A stretch of DNA of 5,140 bases from Dehalococcoidia bacterium (GCA_030745955.1 JASLNQ010000176.1:1-5140), one strand, 5' to 3'. Shown: positions 1-5,140, counted from the stretch's first letter. The notes: a model not told the origin generated them from the letters alone. Made by a program: numbers and translations.

Positions 1-64
1 ATAGCCCTTTACATCGCACACAGATGACTCCAGGACATGTACATATGATGTCAACAGAGCCAAT

Positions 65-81
65 CGAGTTCAGCATGGCAG
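65..81 (-). repeat. Degenerate copy of the dispersed TTCAGCATG repeat
   Basis: These 17 bases match the segment at 4692-4708 at 15 of 17 positions, sharing the core AGTTCAGCATG. The same core occurs in the opposite orientation at 4268-4278. It is marked minus because it reads as the reverse complement of the 4268 copy. It shows that the repeat family of the right-hand intergenic region also occurs upstream of the first gene. It lies between the window edge and the first gene with no coding frame of its own. Confidence 0.45.
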
Positions 82-102
82 ATGATGAGTGTGGATCGGT
101 GA

Positions 103-131
103 GTGGCAAACCTCCAACCGTCAAATATGAT
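103..131 (+). promoter_or_regulatory. Possible sigma70-type promoter of the methyltransferase gene
   Basis: A TATGAT hexamer at 126-131 matches five of six bases of the -10 consensus. Exactly 17 bases upstream, GTGGCA at 103-108 matches four of six bases of TTGACA. Initiation near 138 would give a leader of about 26 bases containing the GGAG ribosome binding site of the gene starting at 164. This rests on consensus matching only. A second TATGAT at 44-49 has no plausible -35 partner. Confidence 0.3.
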
Positions 132-163
132 GTGCCGCAACCAACACCTGATTGGAGTTACCG

Positions 164-952
164 ATGAGCAGCGTGGAAATACCCGCAAGCCTGGACCGTG
201 ACGAACTGAAAAGCGCCATCGCCGAGGAATACCGGCAGGTGGCGTCCTCACCCGACCAGGGGTTCCACTTCCACACCGGCAGGAAGCTCGCTGGGCTGCT
301 GAAGTACGACGAAGCGCTGCTCGATCCCGTTCCCGAATCCACGATCGAGTCGTTCGCGGGCACCGGAAACCCCTTCCTCATGGGCCACCTGAACGCGGGC
401 GAACAGGTCCTCGATGTCGGCAGCGGCGCCGGTCTCGACAGCCTGATAGCAGGCGGCATGGTCGGTCCCGAAGGCCATGTGACCGGCGTCGACATGACCG
501 AGGCCATGCTCGAAAAGGCGCAGGCATCGGCAGCCGAAATGGGCGCAGCGAACGTCGAGTTCGTGCAGGGTGACGCCGAGTCCCTCCCGCCCTCCGACAA
601 CACGATCGATGTCGTTATCTCCAACGGCGTCTTCAACCTGGTCCCTGCCAAACCGAAAGTGCTGCAGGAAATGTTCCGGGTGCTCAAACCCGGCGGCCGC
701 CTCCAGGTAGCCGACATCGTCGTCAGCCGGGCGGTGCCCCTCGAGGCGAAAGAGGACATCAACCTCTGGACCGGGTGAATTGCCGGCGCTCTGCTGGAAG
801 CAGAGCTCGAACAGCTCATCGGCGAAGTGGGTTTCACCGGCTTCGAGGTCATCTGGAAGGAAGATATCTACGCCGGTGCGGCTCAGGAATCGAGCGCCCT
901 CGCCTACGGCACGCTGGGCATTACCTTCCGTGCGAGAAAACCCGTCGGCTAA
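164..952 (+). CDS. Selenocysteine-containing SAM-dependent methyltransferase, ArsM-like (TGA read through)
   Basis: This is predicted to be a soluble class I SAM-dependent methyltransferase of the arsenite-methyltransferase-like group. The start is ATG 164, with GGAG (154-157) six bases upstream; a TTG at 152 overlaps that site. Motif I, VLDVGSGAG, spans residues 82-90 and binds SAM. D110 is the likely acidic ribose contact, followed by GDAESLP (136-142), VVISNGV (150-156) and LKPGGRLQVAD (about 172-182). The frame meets TGA at 776-778 after NLWTG, then continues in the same frame as IAGALLEAE... to TAA at 950-952, giving 262 residues with selenocysteine at 205. From family memory, relatives have cysteine there (WTG-C-IAGAL), and the tail (QESSALAYGTLGITFRARKP) is typical. 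A SECIS-like hairpin follows the TGA. There is no cysteine anywhere in the protein, so the three-to-four-cysteine As(III) site of classical ArsM is absent and the substrate is uncertain. The alternative is a nonsense mutation, but no other lesion is seen. Family assignment is strong; selenocysteine is a well-supported inference. Confidence 0.85.
776..806 (+). promoter_or_regulatory. Selenocysteine TGA codon with bacterial SECIS-like hairpin
   Basis: The in-frame TGA occupies 776-778. After nine bases, GCTCTGCT (788-795) pairs perfectly with AGCAGAGC (799-806) around a GGA loop (796-798). Bacterial SECIS elements, recognised by SelB, sit inside the coding sequence just after the UGA. They usually carry a G in the first two loop positions, roughly 16-37 bases from the UGA. 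Here G796 and G797 open the loop and 17 bases separate the TGA from it. A weaker alternative stem, GAGCT (803-807) with AGCTC (813-817), would exclude the first. The hairpin is seen directly; its role is inferred. Confidence 0.75.
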
Positions 953-995
953 CCTTCATCGAAACACCAGCCTCCCGAACAACCCGTCCGCACAC

Positions 996-1020
996 CGGGG
1001 CAATGGCCCGATTCTCATTT
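996..1020 (+). terminator. Possible intrinsic terminator after the methyltransferase
   Basis: CGGG (996-999) pairs with CCCG (1007-1010). An additional C1001-G1006 pair can form if G1000 is bulged, leaving an AATG loop. The stem is followed at once by ATTCTCATTT (1011-1020), which is T-rich but interrupted. It lies 43 bases after the TAA of the preceding gene. The stem is short and the T tract imperfect, so this is tentative. Confidence 0.3.
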
Positions 1021-1086
1021 CGCCCCCGGGGCGGGCATGACAGTTTCTGGTCACTTCGCGTCATACCATGCGGTCGGTTGAGTCGC

Positions 1087-1092
1087 TATATT
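1087..1092 (+). promoter_or_regulatory. Possible -10 box for a leaderless acetyltransferase transcript
   Basis: TATATT ends eight bases before ATG 1101, the spacing at which transcription would start at or next to the A of the start codon. No Shine-Dalgarno sequence precedes ATG 1101 or the alternative ATG 1068, and no convincing -35 box is visible. Leaderless expression would explain all of these. It is an inference from spacing only. Confidence 0.3.
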
Positions 1093-1100
1093 CGGTGAAC

Positions 1101-2021
1101 ATGACCATCACACAGCGGACTTACGACCACGCACGGGATTTCGACAGGGTCGGCCGGTTCCTCACCGCGACCTACTACGACCCCGCCACACCACAGCACG
1201 GCCACATCAACTGGCTGATGTCGCGCTGGGAATACATGCACTACCACCCGCTGATCGAGGGTGTTGACCTCAACACGATCGCCATCTGGGAGTCCGGCGG
1301 CGATATCGTCGCCGTAGCGCACCCCGAACACCCCGGAAGTCCTGCCTACTTCGAGATACACCCCGCACACGAATCACGCCTCCTTAAGTACGAAATACTG
1401 GCGCACGCCGAAAAAGTGATCTGCGCCGCGGGTGACAATCCCGCCAATCAAAAACACGAGGGCATCTACCTCGTCGACGGCGACGAAGAGTTCCGCAAGA
1501 TCGCCAGGGCCGCAGGCTACTCGCCAACTGAAAGCCGTGAGCCAACCACCCGGGTCGCAACCGGATCGGTCGCCGACTCGTCTCCGCTGCCCGCCGGTTA
1601 CCGGCTGCAAAGCATGGCCGACGACAACGACCTGGTGAAAATGCACCGCCTCCTGCACCGCGGGTTCGACCACGCCGGTGAACCGCCGGAGGACGGAGTG
1701 GCCGAGCGGGCCTTCATGCAGTCGGCCCTCAACTTCAGAAAAGACCTGAATATCGTGGCCGTTGCACCGAACGGTGACTGGGCCTCGTACTGCGGAATGT
1801 GGTACGAACCGGCCCAAAAAATCGCCTACGTCGAGCCGGTCGCCACCGATCCCGATTACCGCCTCCGGGGACTCGGCAAGGCTGTGGTGGCCGAGGGCAT
1901 CAGGCGGTGCCAGGCCCTGGGCGCAGAAGTCGCCTACGTCGGAGCGACATTTCCGATATACCTCTCGCTCGGGTTCAGGCTGGTGTACGGGTCGAGAAAA
2001 TGGACGCGCCGGTCGCCATAG
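1101..2021 (+). CDS. GNAT-family N-acetyltransferase, two-domain
   Basis: This is a cytoplasmic acetyl-CoA-dependent N-acetyltransferase of the GNAT fold, 306 residues from ATG 1101. The length, about twice a single GNAT domain, suggests a tandem arrangement. Residues 1-140 form a degenerate N-terminal half (TYDHARDFDRVGRFL, a W-E-S-G-G-D-I-V-A-V-A strand, an A-A-G-Y end). Residues about 165-306 form the catalytic-looking half. The acetyl-CoA pyrophosphate loop is clear at VATDPDYRLRGLG (247-259), with R-x-x-G-x-G as R254, G257 and G259. It is followed by a helix with A-E-G-I-R-R-C (264-270) and the usual closing Y-L-S-L-G-F (287-292). The substrate cannot be read from the sequence. An in-frame ATG at 1068 would add 11 residues with no family look and also lacks a ribosome binding site. 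No coupling to its neighbours is evident beyond shared strand. Confidence 0.85.
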   Translation: MTITQRTYDHARDFDRVGRFLTATYYDPATPQHGHINWLMSRWEYMHYHPLIEGVDLNTIAIWESGGDIVAVAHPEHPGSPAYFEIHPAHESRLLKYEILAHAEKVICAAGDNPANQKHEGIYLVDGDEEFRKIARAAGYSPTESREPTTRVATGSVADSSPLPAGYRLQSMADDNDLVKMHRLLHRGFDHAGEPPEDGVAERAFMQSALNFRKDLNIVAVAPNGDWASYCGMWYEPAQKIAYVEPVATDPDYRLRGLGKAVVAEGIRRCQALGAEVAYVGATFPIYLSLGFRLVYGSRKWTRRSP

Positions 2022-2141
2022 TTACCGGGACGCCGCCGCTCCACAGGAGTACATTTGGCCGGTCAGTTTCCAGGGTCCTGAACCGGGCGGCTCGACTGCC
2101 AACCGTCCAACCCCGGTTGCTCGACCGGAGAAATCGCTCTA

Positions 2142-3052
2142 TTGGAACTCTGGATTCTCGCGGCCCTCGCGAACCCGCTCATATTCTCGATCGTCACGCT
2201 CATCGACAAGCGCGTGCTATCGGGCTTCGATCTTGCCCTCCCGAGCTTCAACCTGTTCGTCGGCGGCAGCCAGGGCCTCTTCGGCCTTACTTTTATCCTG
2301 CTCAACCTCCCCGCGGGAGTCGAGCTCGACGTAATCGCCAGGGCCTGGTCGATCGGCGTGATCCAGGGCTTCTCGCTGATATTCATGTTCTGGATGCTCA
2401 AGCGCGAGGACCCCTCCCGGGTGATCCCGGCGATGCAGACCACCCCGATCTACGTAGCCCTGCTCGCATGGATCATCTTTGGCGAATCGCTGGGCACGCT
2501 GGAATGGGTCGCCGTGCTGCTCGCGGTGACCGGGAGCGTGCTCGCATCGGTGCGGGTCGGATCGCTCAGTCCCAACGGCAGGGTCGGATTCCAGCCCGTC
2601 TTCCTGCTGCTCGCGCTGGGCGCGGTGTTGATGGCTAGCTCGCAGCTGGTCACAAAGTCGATCGTCGACGACCTGTCGACCCTGCAAATCGTTTCGCTGC
2701 GGGGTATCGGGCTCTTCACCGTCATGTGGGGGGTGTTCGCCCGCCCCGCCGCCCTGAAAGGCCTTGGCGCGTTCCTGTTACAGCCCCGCCGTGCCCCGTG
2801 GCTCATCATCTCGGAAGGGGTGATGCCGTTCAACGGCCACCTGCTGGTCACCTACGCCATCGGCAAGGGGCCCGTCGCCCTGGTGTCGGCCTTGGTGGCG
2901 CACGGCCCATCTTCGTGTTCAGCCTCAGCGCACTCGGTGCATGGCTGGCCCCAAAGCTGATCTACGAGAAGTTCACCCGCCCCGACCTCGCCCTGAAACT
3001 GGTCTCGGCAACGATGGTAGTCGCGGCAGTCGTGATCATCTCCACGGCCTGA
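2142..3052 (+). CDS. EamA/DMT-family membrane transporter with a one-base frameshift
   Basis: This is an inner-membrane drug/metabolite exporter of the EamA (RhaT-like) family, with two repeated five-helix units and unknown substrate. The first unit covers about residues 1-140, with strongly hydrophobic stretches at 3-20, 35-58, 70-86, 101-114 and 119-137. It shows family-typical TTPIYVALLAWIIFGE (100-115) and W-V-A-V-L-L-A-V-T-G (122-131). The second unit begins near 150. The start frame runs well to G-P-V-A-L-V-S-A-L-V-A (243-253, ending at 2900), then gives an unrelated tail stopping at 2960. The missing end, A-R-P-I-F-V-F-S-L-S-A-L-G-A-W-L to V-V-I-I-S-T-A, lies in the -1 frame from 2900 to 3052. 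Rejoined, the protein is about 303 residues, the usual family length. The start is TTG 2142 with GGAG (2127-2130) 11 bases upstream, a long spacing. The break could be a real mutation or a sequencing error. Confidence 0.8.
2897..2903 (+). other. Frameshift point in the EamA transporter gene
   Basis: Codon GCG (2898-2900) is the last family-like codon in the start frame, and GCA CGG CCC begins the family-like tail at 2900. One base appears to be missing, so that GCG-NCA-CGG would restore the frame. No X-XXY-YYZ slippery heptamer or homopolymer is present, which argues against programmed slippage. Confidence 0.75.
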
Positions 3053-3193
3053 CCTAACCGGTCACGAAGTGTCGCCACCGGACAGTCGCAATCCCGACGG
3101 TCGTCGGTCGACCACGGCCTTTTCCATGACAAACTGTCCTCCTTCCGCACCCGCACAGCCACACCCAACGGCCCGGCGGGCAAGGAGCATCTG

Positions 3194-4210
3194 ATGTCGG
3201 ACACCGACGAACGCCCACCGCGAAGTCTGCTGGAAGCTGTGTTCCGCCGGTCGGGGCTCCCCTGGCACCTTGCGGCCCTCGTCGTCGGCCTCATCCTTGT
3301 CGGGCTGGCCGTTGGCGCACTCGCCCTGGACGGCAACCTAGTCGACACCGATCTCACAGAGTGGCGATGGGCCCTCATGAGCCCGGTGCTGATCACCTAC
3401 CTCCTCATCGTGGAACCGGCGTTATCAAGGTTAAAGGACCGCGCCGACGCCGCGCTCGAAGCGCTCCCGCATTCCGGGGCCGATGCGCCGGCGACCCCGG
3501 CTGCGAGGCGACGGGTGATGACGGTACGGGGCGAGTTGATTGCCCTGGCGGTGGGCTTGGCCATTGGCGTGGCGCTGTACAACCCCTGGGAGCCCGGCGA
3601 ACTGAACAGCTGGAGCACCGGTCTGCGCGTGGCCGCGCTCGGTATCGTCACGTTCGGACTAATGGCGCAGTTCGTCTACCTGGGCATCGCCAGCACCGCG
3701 TCTTTCAGCAGGCTCCTATCGCGTCCGGTGGACATCGATCTGTTCCGTCCGTGGCTCCTTTACCCGGTAGGCCTCTGGAGCCTCGCGGTATCGCTCTGCC
3801 TTATCGGTGGCGGCACGATAGCCGCGATCGTCCAACCGAACGACGAGTGGGACCTGGATTTTTTCATTGCGATCGGCGCAGTGACGCTCAGCGCCGCGGC
3901 CGTCTTCTACCTGGGTCTGAAAGCGACTCACAACGTGATGGCCCACGCCAAGCAGAAAGAAGCCGACCTGACCCTGCAGCAATTGAACGGGCTAACGCTG
4001 GACCTGAAGCGGATGGCGGCAACCGGCGACCACGCCAGGATGCAGCAGGTATCGAGCGCGATGTCGGCGTGGGCAGTGCATGAACGGCGGCTCCAGGGCG
4101 TTCCGACCTGGCCGTACAACATGGCGATCCTCCGCAGGCTCCTGGTTTCGCTGCCGCTCCCACTGGCCGCAGCAGGAGGCAAAGTTCTCGTGGCCAGCGG
4201 ACTGTTCTGA
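3194..4210 (+). CDS. Multi-pass membrane protein of unknown function
   Basis: I do not recognise this 338-residue protein. The start ATG 3194 is well supported by AAGGAG (3182-3187) six bases upstream. It has about six or seven hydrophobic spans, near residues 26-46, 61-76, 114-129, 145-167, 187-213, 222-242 and 315-335. A charged, alanine- and proline-rich segment lies at 79-112 (RLKDRADAALEAL and PATPAARRR). A long polar helix at about 248-302 (HAKQKEADLTLQQLNGL, LKRMAATGDHARMQQ) looks cytoplasmic and could form a coiled coil. It is followed by VPTWPYNMAILRRLL (303-317) before the last hydrophobic span. No catalytic motif, signal peptidase site or cofactor site is visible, and a single cysteine (C202) sits inside a membrane span. 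It follows the transporter by 141 bases on the same strand, so cotranscription is possible but not shown. A sensory or scaffold role would be speculation. Confidence 0.75.
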   Translation: MSDTDERPPRSLLEAVFRRSGLPWHLAALVVGLILVGLAVGALALDGNLVDTDLTEWRWALMSPVLITYLLIVEPALSRLKDRADAALEALPHSGADAPATPAARRRVMTVRGELIALAVGLAIGVALYNPWEPGELNSWSTGLRVAALGIVTFGLMAQFVYLGIASTASFSRLLSRPVDIDLFRPWLLYPVGLWSLAVSLCLIGGGTIAAIVQPNDEWDLDFFIAIGAVTLSAAAVFYLGLKATHNVMAHAKQKEADLTLQQLNGLTLDLKRMAATGDHARMQQVSSAMSAWAVHERRLQGVPTWPYNMAILRRLLVSLPLPLAAAGGKVLVASGLF

Positions 4211-4226
4211 GGCAATGTGAACCCGG

Positions 4227-4243
4227 GGGGAGGACGCGTCCCC
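4227..4243 (+). terminator. Weak hairpin just after the membrane protein gene
   Basis: GGGGA (4227-4231) can pair with TCCCC (4239-4243) around a seven-base loop, 16 bases after the stop codon. No T tract follows, so intrinsic termination is doubtful. A role in stabilising the 3' end is equally possible. Confidence 0.2.
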
Positions 4244-4346
4244 ACCACAGGTCCCTCCGCCCTCTGCCATGCTGAACTTGCCTGCCCTGAGCGCAGTCGA
4301 ACGGGACCAGGTATCCCCCACCACCACAACCAACAACCGCCTAACC

Positions 4347-4373
4347 GTCATCTCGACCGGAGCGGAGAGATCT
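4347..4373 (+). repeat. Palindromic repeat unit (GACCGGAGCGGAG type), copy 1
   Basis: ATCTC (4350-4354) pairs with GAGAT (4367-4371), and inside it CCG (4357-4359) pairs with CGG (4363-4365) around a GAG loop. It is matched by a second copy at 4420-4439 with 17 of 20 bases identical. The translated phrase ISTGAERS is a familiar false-ORF signature of this element. Confidence 0.65.
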
Positions 4374-4419
4374 AACTTCACCTGCCTGCCCCAACCGCCC
4401 AAACACCAACGACCCGATT

Positions 4420-4439
4420 TCCCGACCAGAGCGGAGGGA
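4420..4439 (+). repeat. Palindromic repeat unit (GACCGGAGCGGAG type), copy 2
   Basis: This unit differs from 4351-4370 at three positions. Two of them form a compensatory pair: T4353-A4368 in copy 1 is C4422-G4437 here, so the outer stem (TCCC with GGGA) is kept. The third change (A4428) removes one inner pair. Confidence 0.55.
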
Positions 4440-4470
4440 CCACCGGCCAACGCGAAAAAACTCGACGATT

Positions 4471-4602
4471 CAGCTAACCCCGAACCTGCCAGCACCCACG
4501 CCCTAATCCCCACGCCACACCACTGTCATCCCGGACTTGATCCGGGATCACCACCCAAAACGGGAAGACCAGGCAACTCAGCCAACCCTGAACCTGTCAT
4601 CA
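4471..4602 (+). repeat. Imperfect 24-base direct repeat
   Basis: The segments 4471-4494 and 4579-4602 align at 20 of 24 positions. Both begin CAGC-AACCC and share GAACCTG. They flank the DPGS-type palindrome at 4528-4548. They are probably decayed copies of one repeat module; no function is evident. Confidence 0.45.
4528..4548 (+). repeat. Palindromic ATCCCGGA/TCCGGGAT repeat unit
   Basis: ATCCCGGA (4528-4535) pairs perfectly with TCCGGGAT (4541-4548) around CTTGA. The translated form H-P-G-L-D-P-G-S is a widespread false-ORF signature of this dispersed element in many bacteria. It could act as a transcript 3'-end hairpin for the upstream plus-strand gene. Confidence 0.7.
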
Positions 4603-4685
4603 TCTGTTATTTATACGAATCTGAACCCGATTCCCCGTTACAATCCACTGGGAGAGACCGGCTGTTCGCGGGATCGCGAGTAATA

Positions 4686-4707
4686 CTGAATCAAGTTCAG
4701 CATGACA
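4686..4707 (-). repeat. Palindromic CTGAA/TTCAG repeat unit
   Basis: CTGAA (4686-4690) pairs with TTCAG (4696-4700) around TCAAG and is followed by CATGACA. Read on the minus strand it is TGTCATGCTGAACTTG..., the common form of this element, and it pairs with the copy at 4268-4280. A small hairpin, TCGCG (4666-4670) with CGCGA (4675-4679), precedes it. Confidence 0.6.
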
Positions 4708-4755
4708 GTTGAGTGTGATGGCTGGGGTCAGAGTCGGCATTCCCCCTCAACCTAA

Positions 4756-4776
4756 CCTTCTCCCTCGGGCAGAAGG
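4756..4776. terminator. CCTTCT/AGAAGG hairpin, possible bidirectional terminator
   Basis: CCTTCT (4756-4761) pairs with AGAAGG (4771-4776), with an inner CCC (4762-4764) and GGG (4767-4769) closing on a TC loop and C4770 bulged. The lead-in CCCCCTCAACCTAA resembles the common intergenic CCTCACCCTAACC-type repeat. It lies between two convergent genes, where a hairpin usable from both strands would make sense. Neither side carries a T tract, so factor-independent termination is uncertain. Confidence 0.4.
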
Positions 4777-4870
4777 CATTCATCACGGACACGGGCGCAC
4801 GCGACACCACCCGTATCCCGTCACAGCAGTCGGGACGGCGGCAGTTTGTACGACGTTGGAGATATTGCCC

Positions 4871-5140
4871 CTAGTCGTCGATCGCCGCGTTCACCAGCAC
4901 CTGCAGCTCCCTGCGGATTGGGTACTGGTCCGAAGGCAACAACTGGGTCATAAACACAACCACAACCTCCTCAGCCGGGTCGATCCAGAAAGCCGTGCTT
5001 GCCGCGCCGCCCCAGGCATACTGTCCCACCGACCCGACGATTTGCGAGGTGCTCGGCTCCAGCACCACCGAGAACCCCAGTCCGAACCCGATCCCATCGA
5101 AGGTCGCCTCGCTCCACCTGCCCGGCAGCGCGTGCTCGGC
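4871..5140 (-). CDS. Beta-lactamase-family (class C-like) serine hydrolase, 3' end only
   Basis: The minus strand encodes the last 89 residues of a penicillin-binding-protein-like serine hydrolase, of the group holding class C beta-lactamases and EstB-type esterases. It enters at 5140 and stops at TAG (4871-4873). Family signatures visible are G-F-G-L-G-F-S-V, then YAWGGAASTAFWIDP, where W-G-G takes the place of the KTG motif near the active site, and V-V-V-V-F-M-T-Q-L-L-P-S. The S-x-x-K and Y-x-N motifs would lie beyond the window, so activity and export signal cannot be judged. An internal GTG at 5068 is not the start, because the frame stays open and family-like to the window edge. The substrate is unknown; most such proteins in environmental bacteria act as esterases or peptidases rather than resistance enzymes. 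Confidence 0.85.
   Translation of the reverse strand, partial: AEHALPGRWSEATFDGIGFGLGFSVVLEPSTSQIVGSVGQYAWGGAASTAFWIDPAEEVVVVFMTQLLPSDQYPIRRELQVLVNAAIDD

Larger units (their letters stand above)
4268..4704. repeat. Inverted repeat pair CATGCTGAACTTG near the ends of the repeat cluster
   Basis: CATGCTGAACTTG at 4268-4280 recurs as its exact reverse complement, CAAGTTCAGCATG, at 4692-4704, a 13-base perfect match spanning 437 bases. The left copy is followed by CCTGCCCTGAGCGCAGTCGAA, a sequence style I associate with dispersed elements of several bacterial groups. No transposase or target duplication is seen. Confidence 0.6.
4211..4870. other. Repeat-rich intergenic region between convergent genes
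   Basis: These 660 bases lie between the stop of the plus-strand membrane protein and the stop of the minus-strand hydrolase. The one long open frame (4269-4712, plus) translates the dispersed repeats themselves, giving peptides such as ISTGAERSN, CHPGLDPGS and ILNQVQHDS. These phrases are familiar artefacts of such elements, and the frame has no ribosome binding site, so I do not accept it as a gene. The region holds several short palindromic repeat units, a pair of inverted copies near the cluster's ends, and hairpins that may terminate transcription. I see nothing specific in 4777-4870 beyond weak hairpins. Confidence 0.8.

Noticed and set aside
776..778. TGA as a plain nonsense mutation or pseudogene
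   Set aside because: The downstream frame is intact and family-like, the site matches a cysteine position, and a SECIS-like hairpin follows. It stays the main alternative but is less likely.
121..852. Long minus-strand open frame opposite the methyltransferase
   Set aside because: It is a serine- and alanine-rich shadow frame, common opposite GC-rich genes, with no domain signal.
775..1098. Open frames at 775-1098 and 780-1040 on the plus strand
   Set aside because: They overlap the C-terminal half of the methyltransferase in the wrong phase; their peptides are arginine-rich or low-complexity and unlike any family.
2045..2081. AGGAG (2045-2049) followed by TTG (2055) as a leader peptide or earlier EamA start
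   Set aside because: The frame stops at TGA 2079-2081 after eight codons, and the residues beyond it do not look like an EamA N-terminus. No hairpin after that TGA supports recoding.
3094..3107. CCGAC/GTCGG hairpin after the EamA gene as a terminator
   Set aside because: Only five base pairs, and the nearest T run (3120-3123) is 12 bases further on.
3126..3194. 22-codon open frame overlapping the start of the membrane protein
   Set aside because: No ribosome binding site, low-complexity proline/alanine content, and better explained as the leader of the downstream gene.
4269..4712. 147-codon plus-strand open frame in the repeat region
   Set aside because: Its peptide consists largely of repeat translations (ISTGAERSN, CHPGLDPGS, ILNQVQHDS), is proline-rich, and lacks a ribosome binding site or any family resemblance.
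4211..4870. CRISPR array
   Set aside because: The repeats differ in type, orientation and spacing; there is no regular repeat-spacer pattern and no cas gene nearby.

Overview
The window is about 5.1 kb of GC-rich bacterial DNA with short intergenic gaps, one leaderless-looking start, one TTG start and a dense cluster of short dispersed palindromic repeats. No marker gene fixes the taxonomy. The gene mix (selenoprotein-type methyltransferase, GNAT enzyme, EamA exporter, class C beta-lactamase-like hydrolase) and the repeat style make me think of an environmental, perhaps marine, bacterium such as a Chloroflexota relative. That assignment is a low-confidence inference.

Layout, left to right. 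Positions 1-163 hold a possible promoter and one degenerate copy of a dispersed repeat. Positions 164-952 encode a SAM-dependent methyltransferase related to arsenite methyltransferases. Its frame is interrupted by one TGA (776-778), exactly where relatives carry a cysteine in a W-T-G-C-I-A-G-A-L motif. The frame then continues for 57 family-like residues to TAA. Nine bases after the TGA lies a perfect 8-bp hairpin with a GGA loop, correctly placed for a bacterial SECIS element. I therefore read the TGA as selenocysteine. The rest of the protein contains no cysteine. A naive ORF call would truncate the gene at 778.

A possible terminator (996-1020) separates it from a two-domain GNAT acetyltransferase (1101-2021) that may have a leaderless transcript. 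Next is an EamA/DMT-family membrane transporter (2142-3052) with a one-base frameshift near codon 253, then an unrecognised multi-pass membrane protein (3194-4210) with a strong Shine-Dalgarno site.

Positions 4211-4870 are a 660-base convergent intergenic region with no credible gene. It holds a cluster of short repeat units, one pair of which shows a compensatory stem change. It also holds a 13-base inverted repeat near the cluster's two ends and a CCTAACCTTCTCC-type hairpin that could terminate transcription from both sides. The right edge (4871-5140, minus strand) is the 3' end of a beta-lactamase-family serine hydrolase that runs off the window.

The plus-strand genes do not form an obvious pathway. 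The most valuable observation is the selenocysteine methyltransferase with its embedded SECIS-like element.
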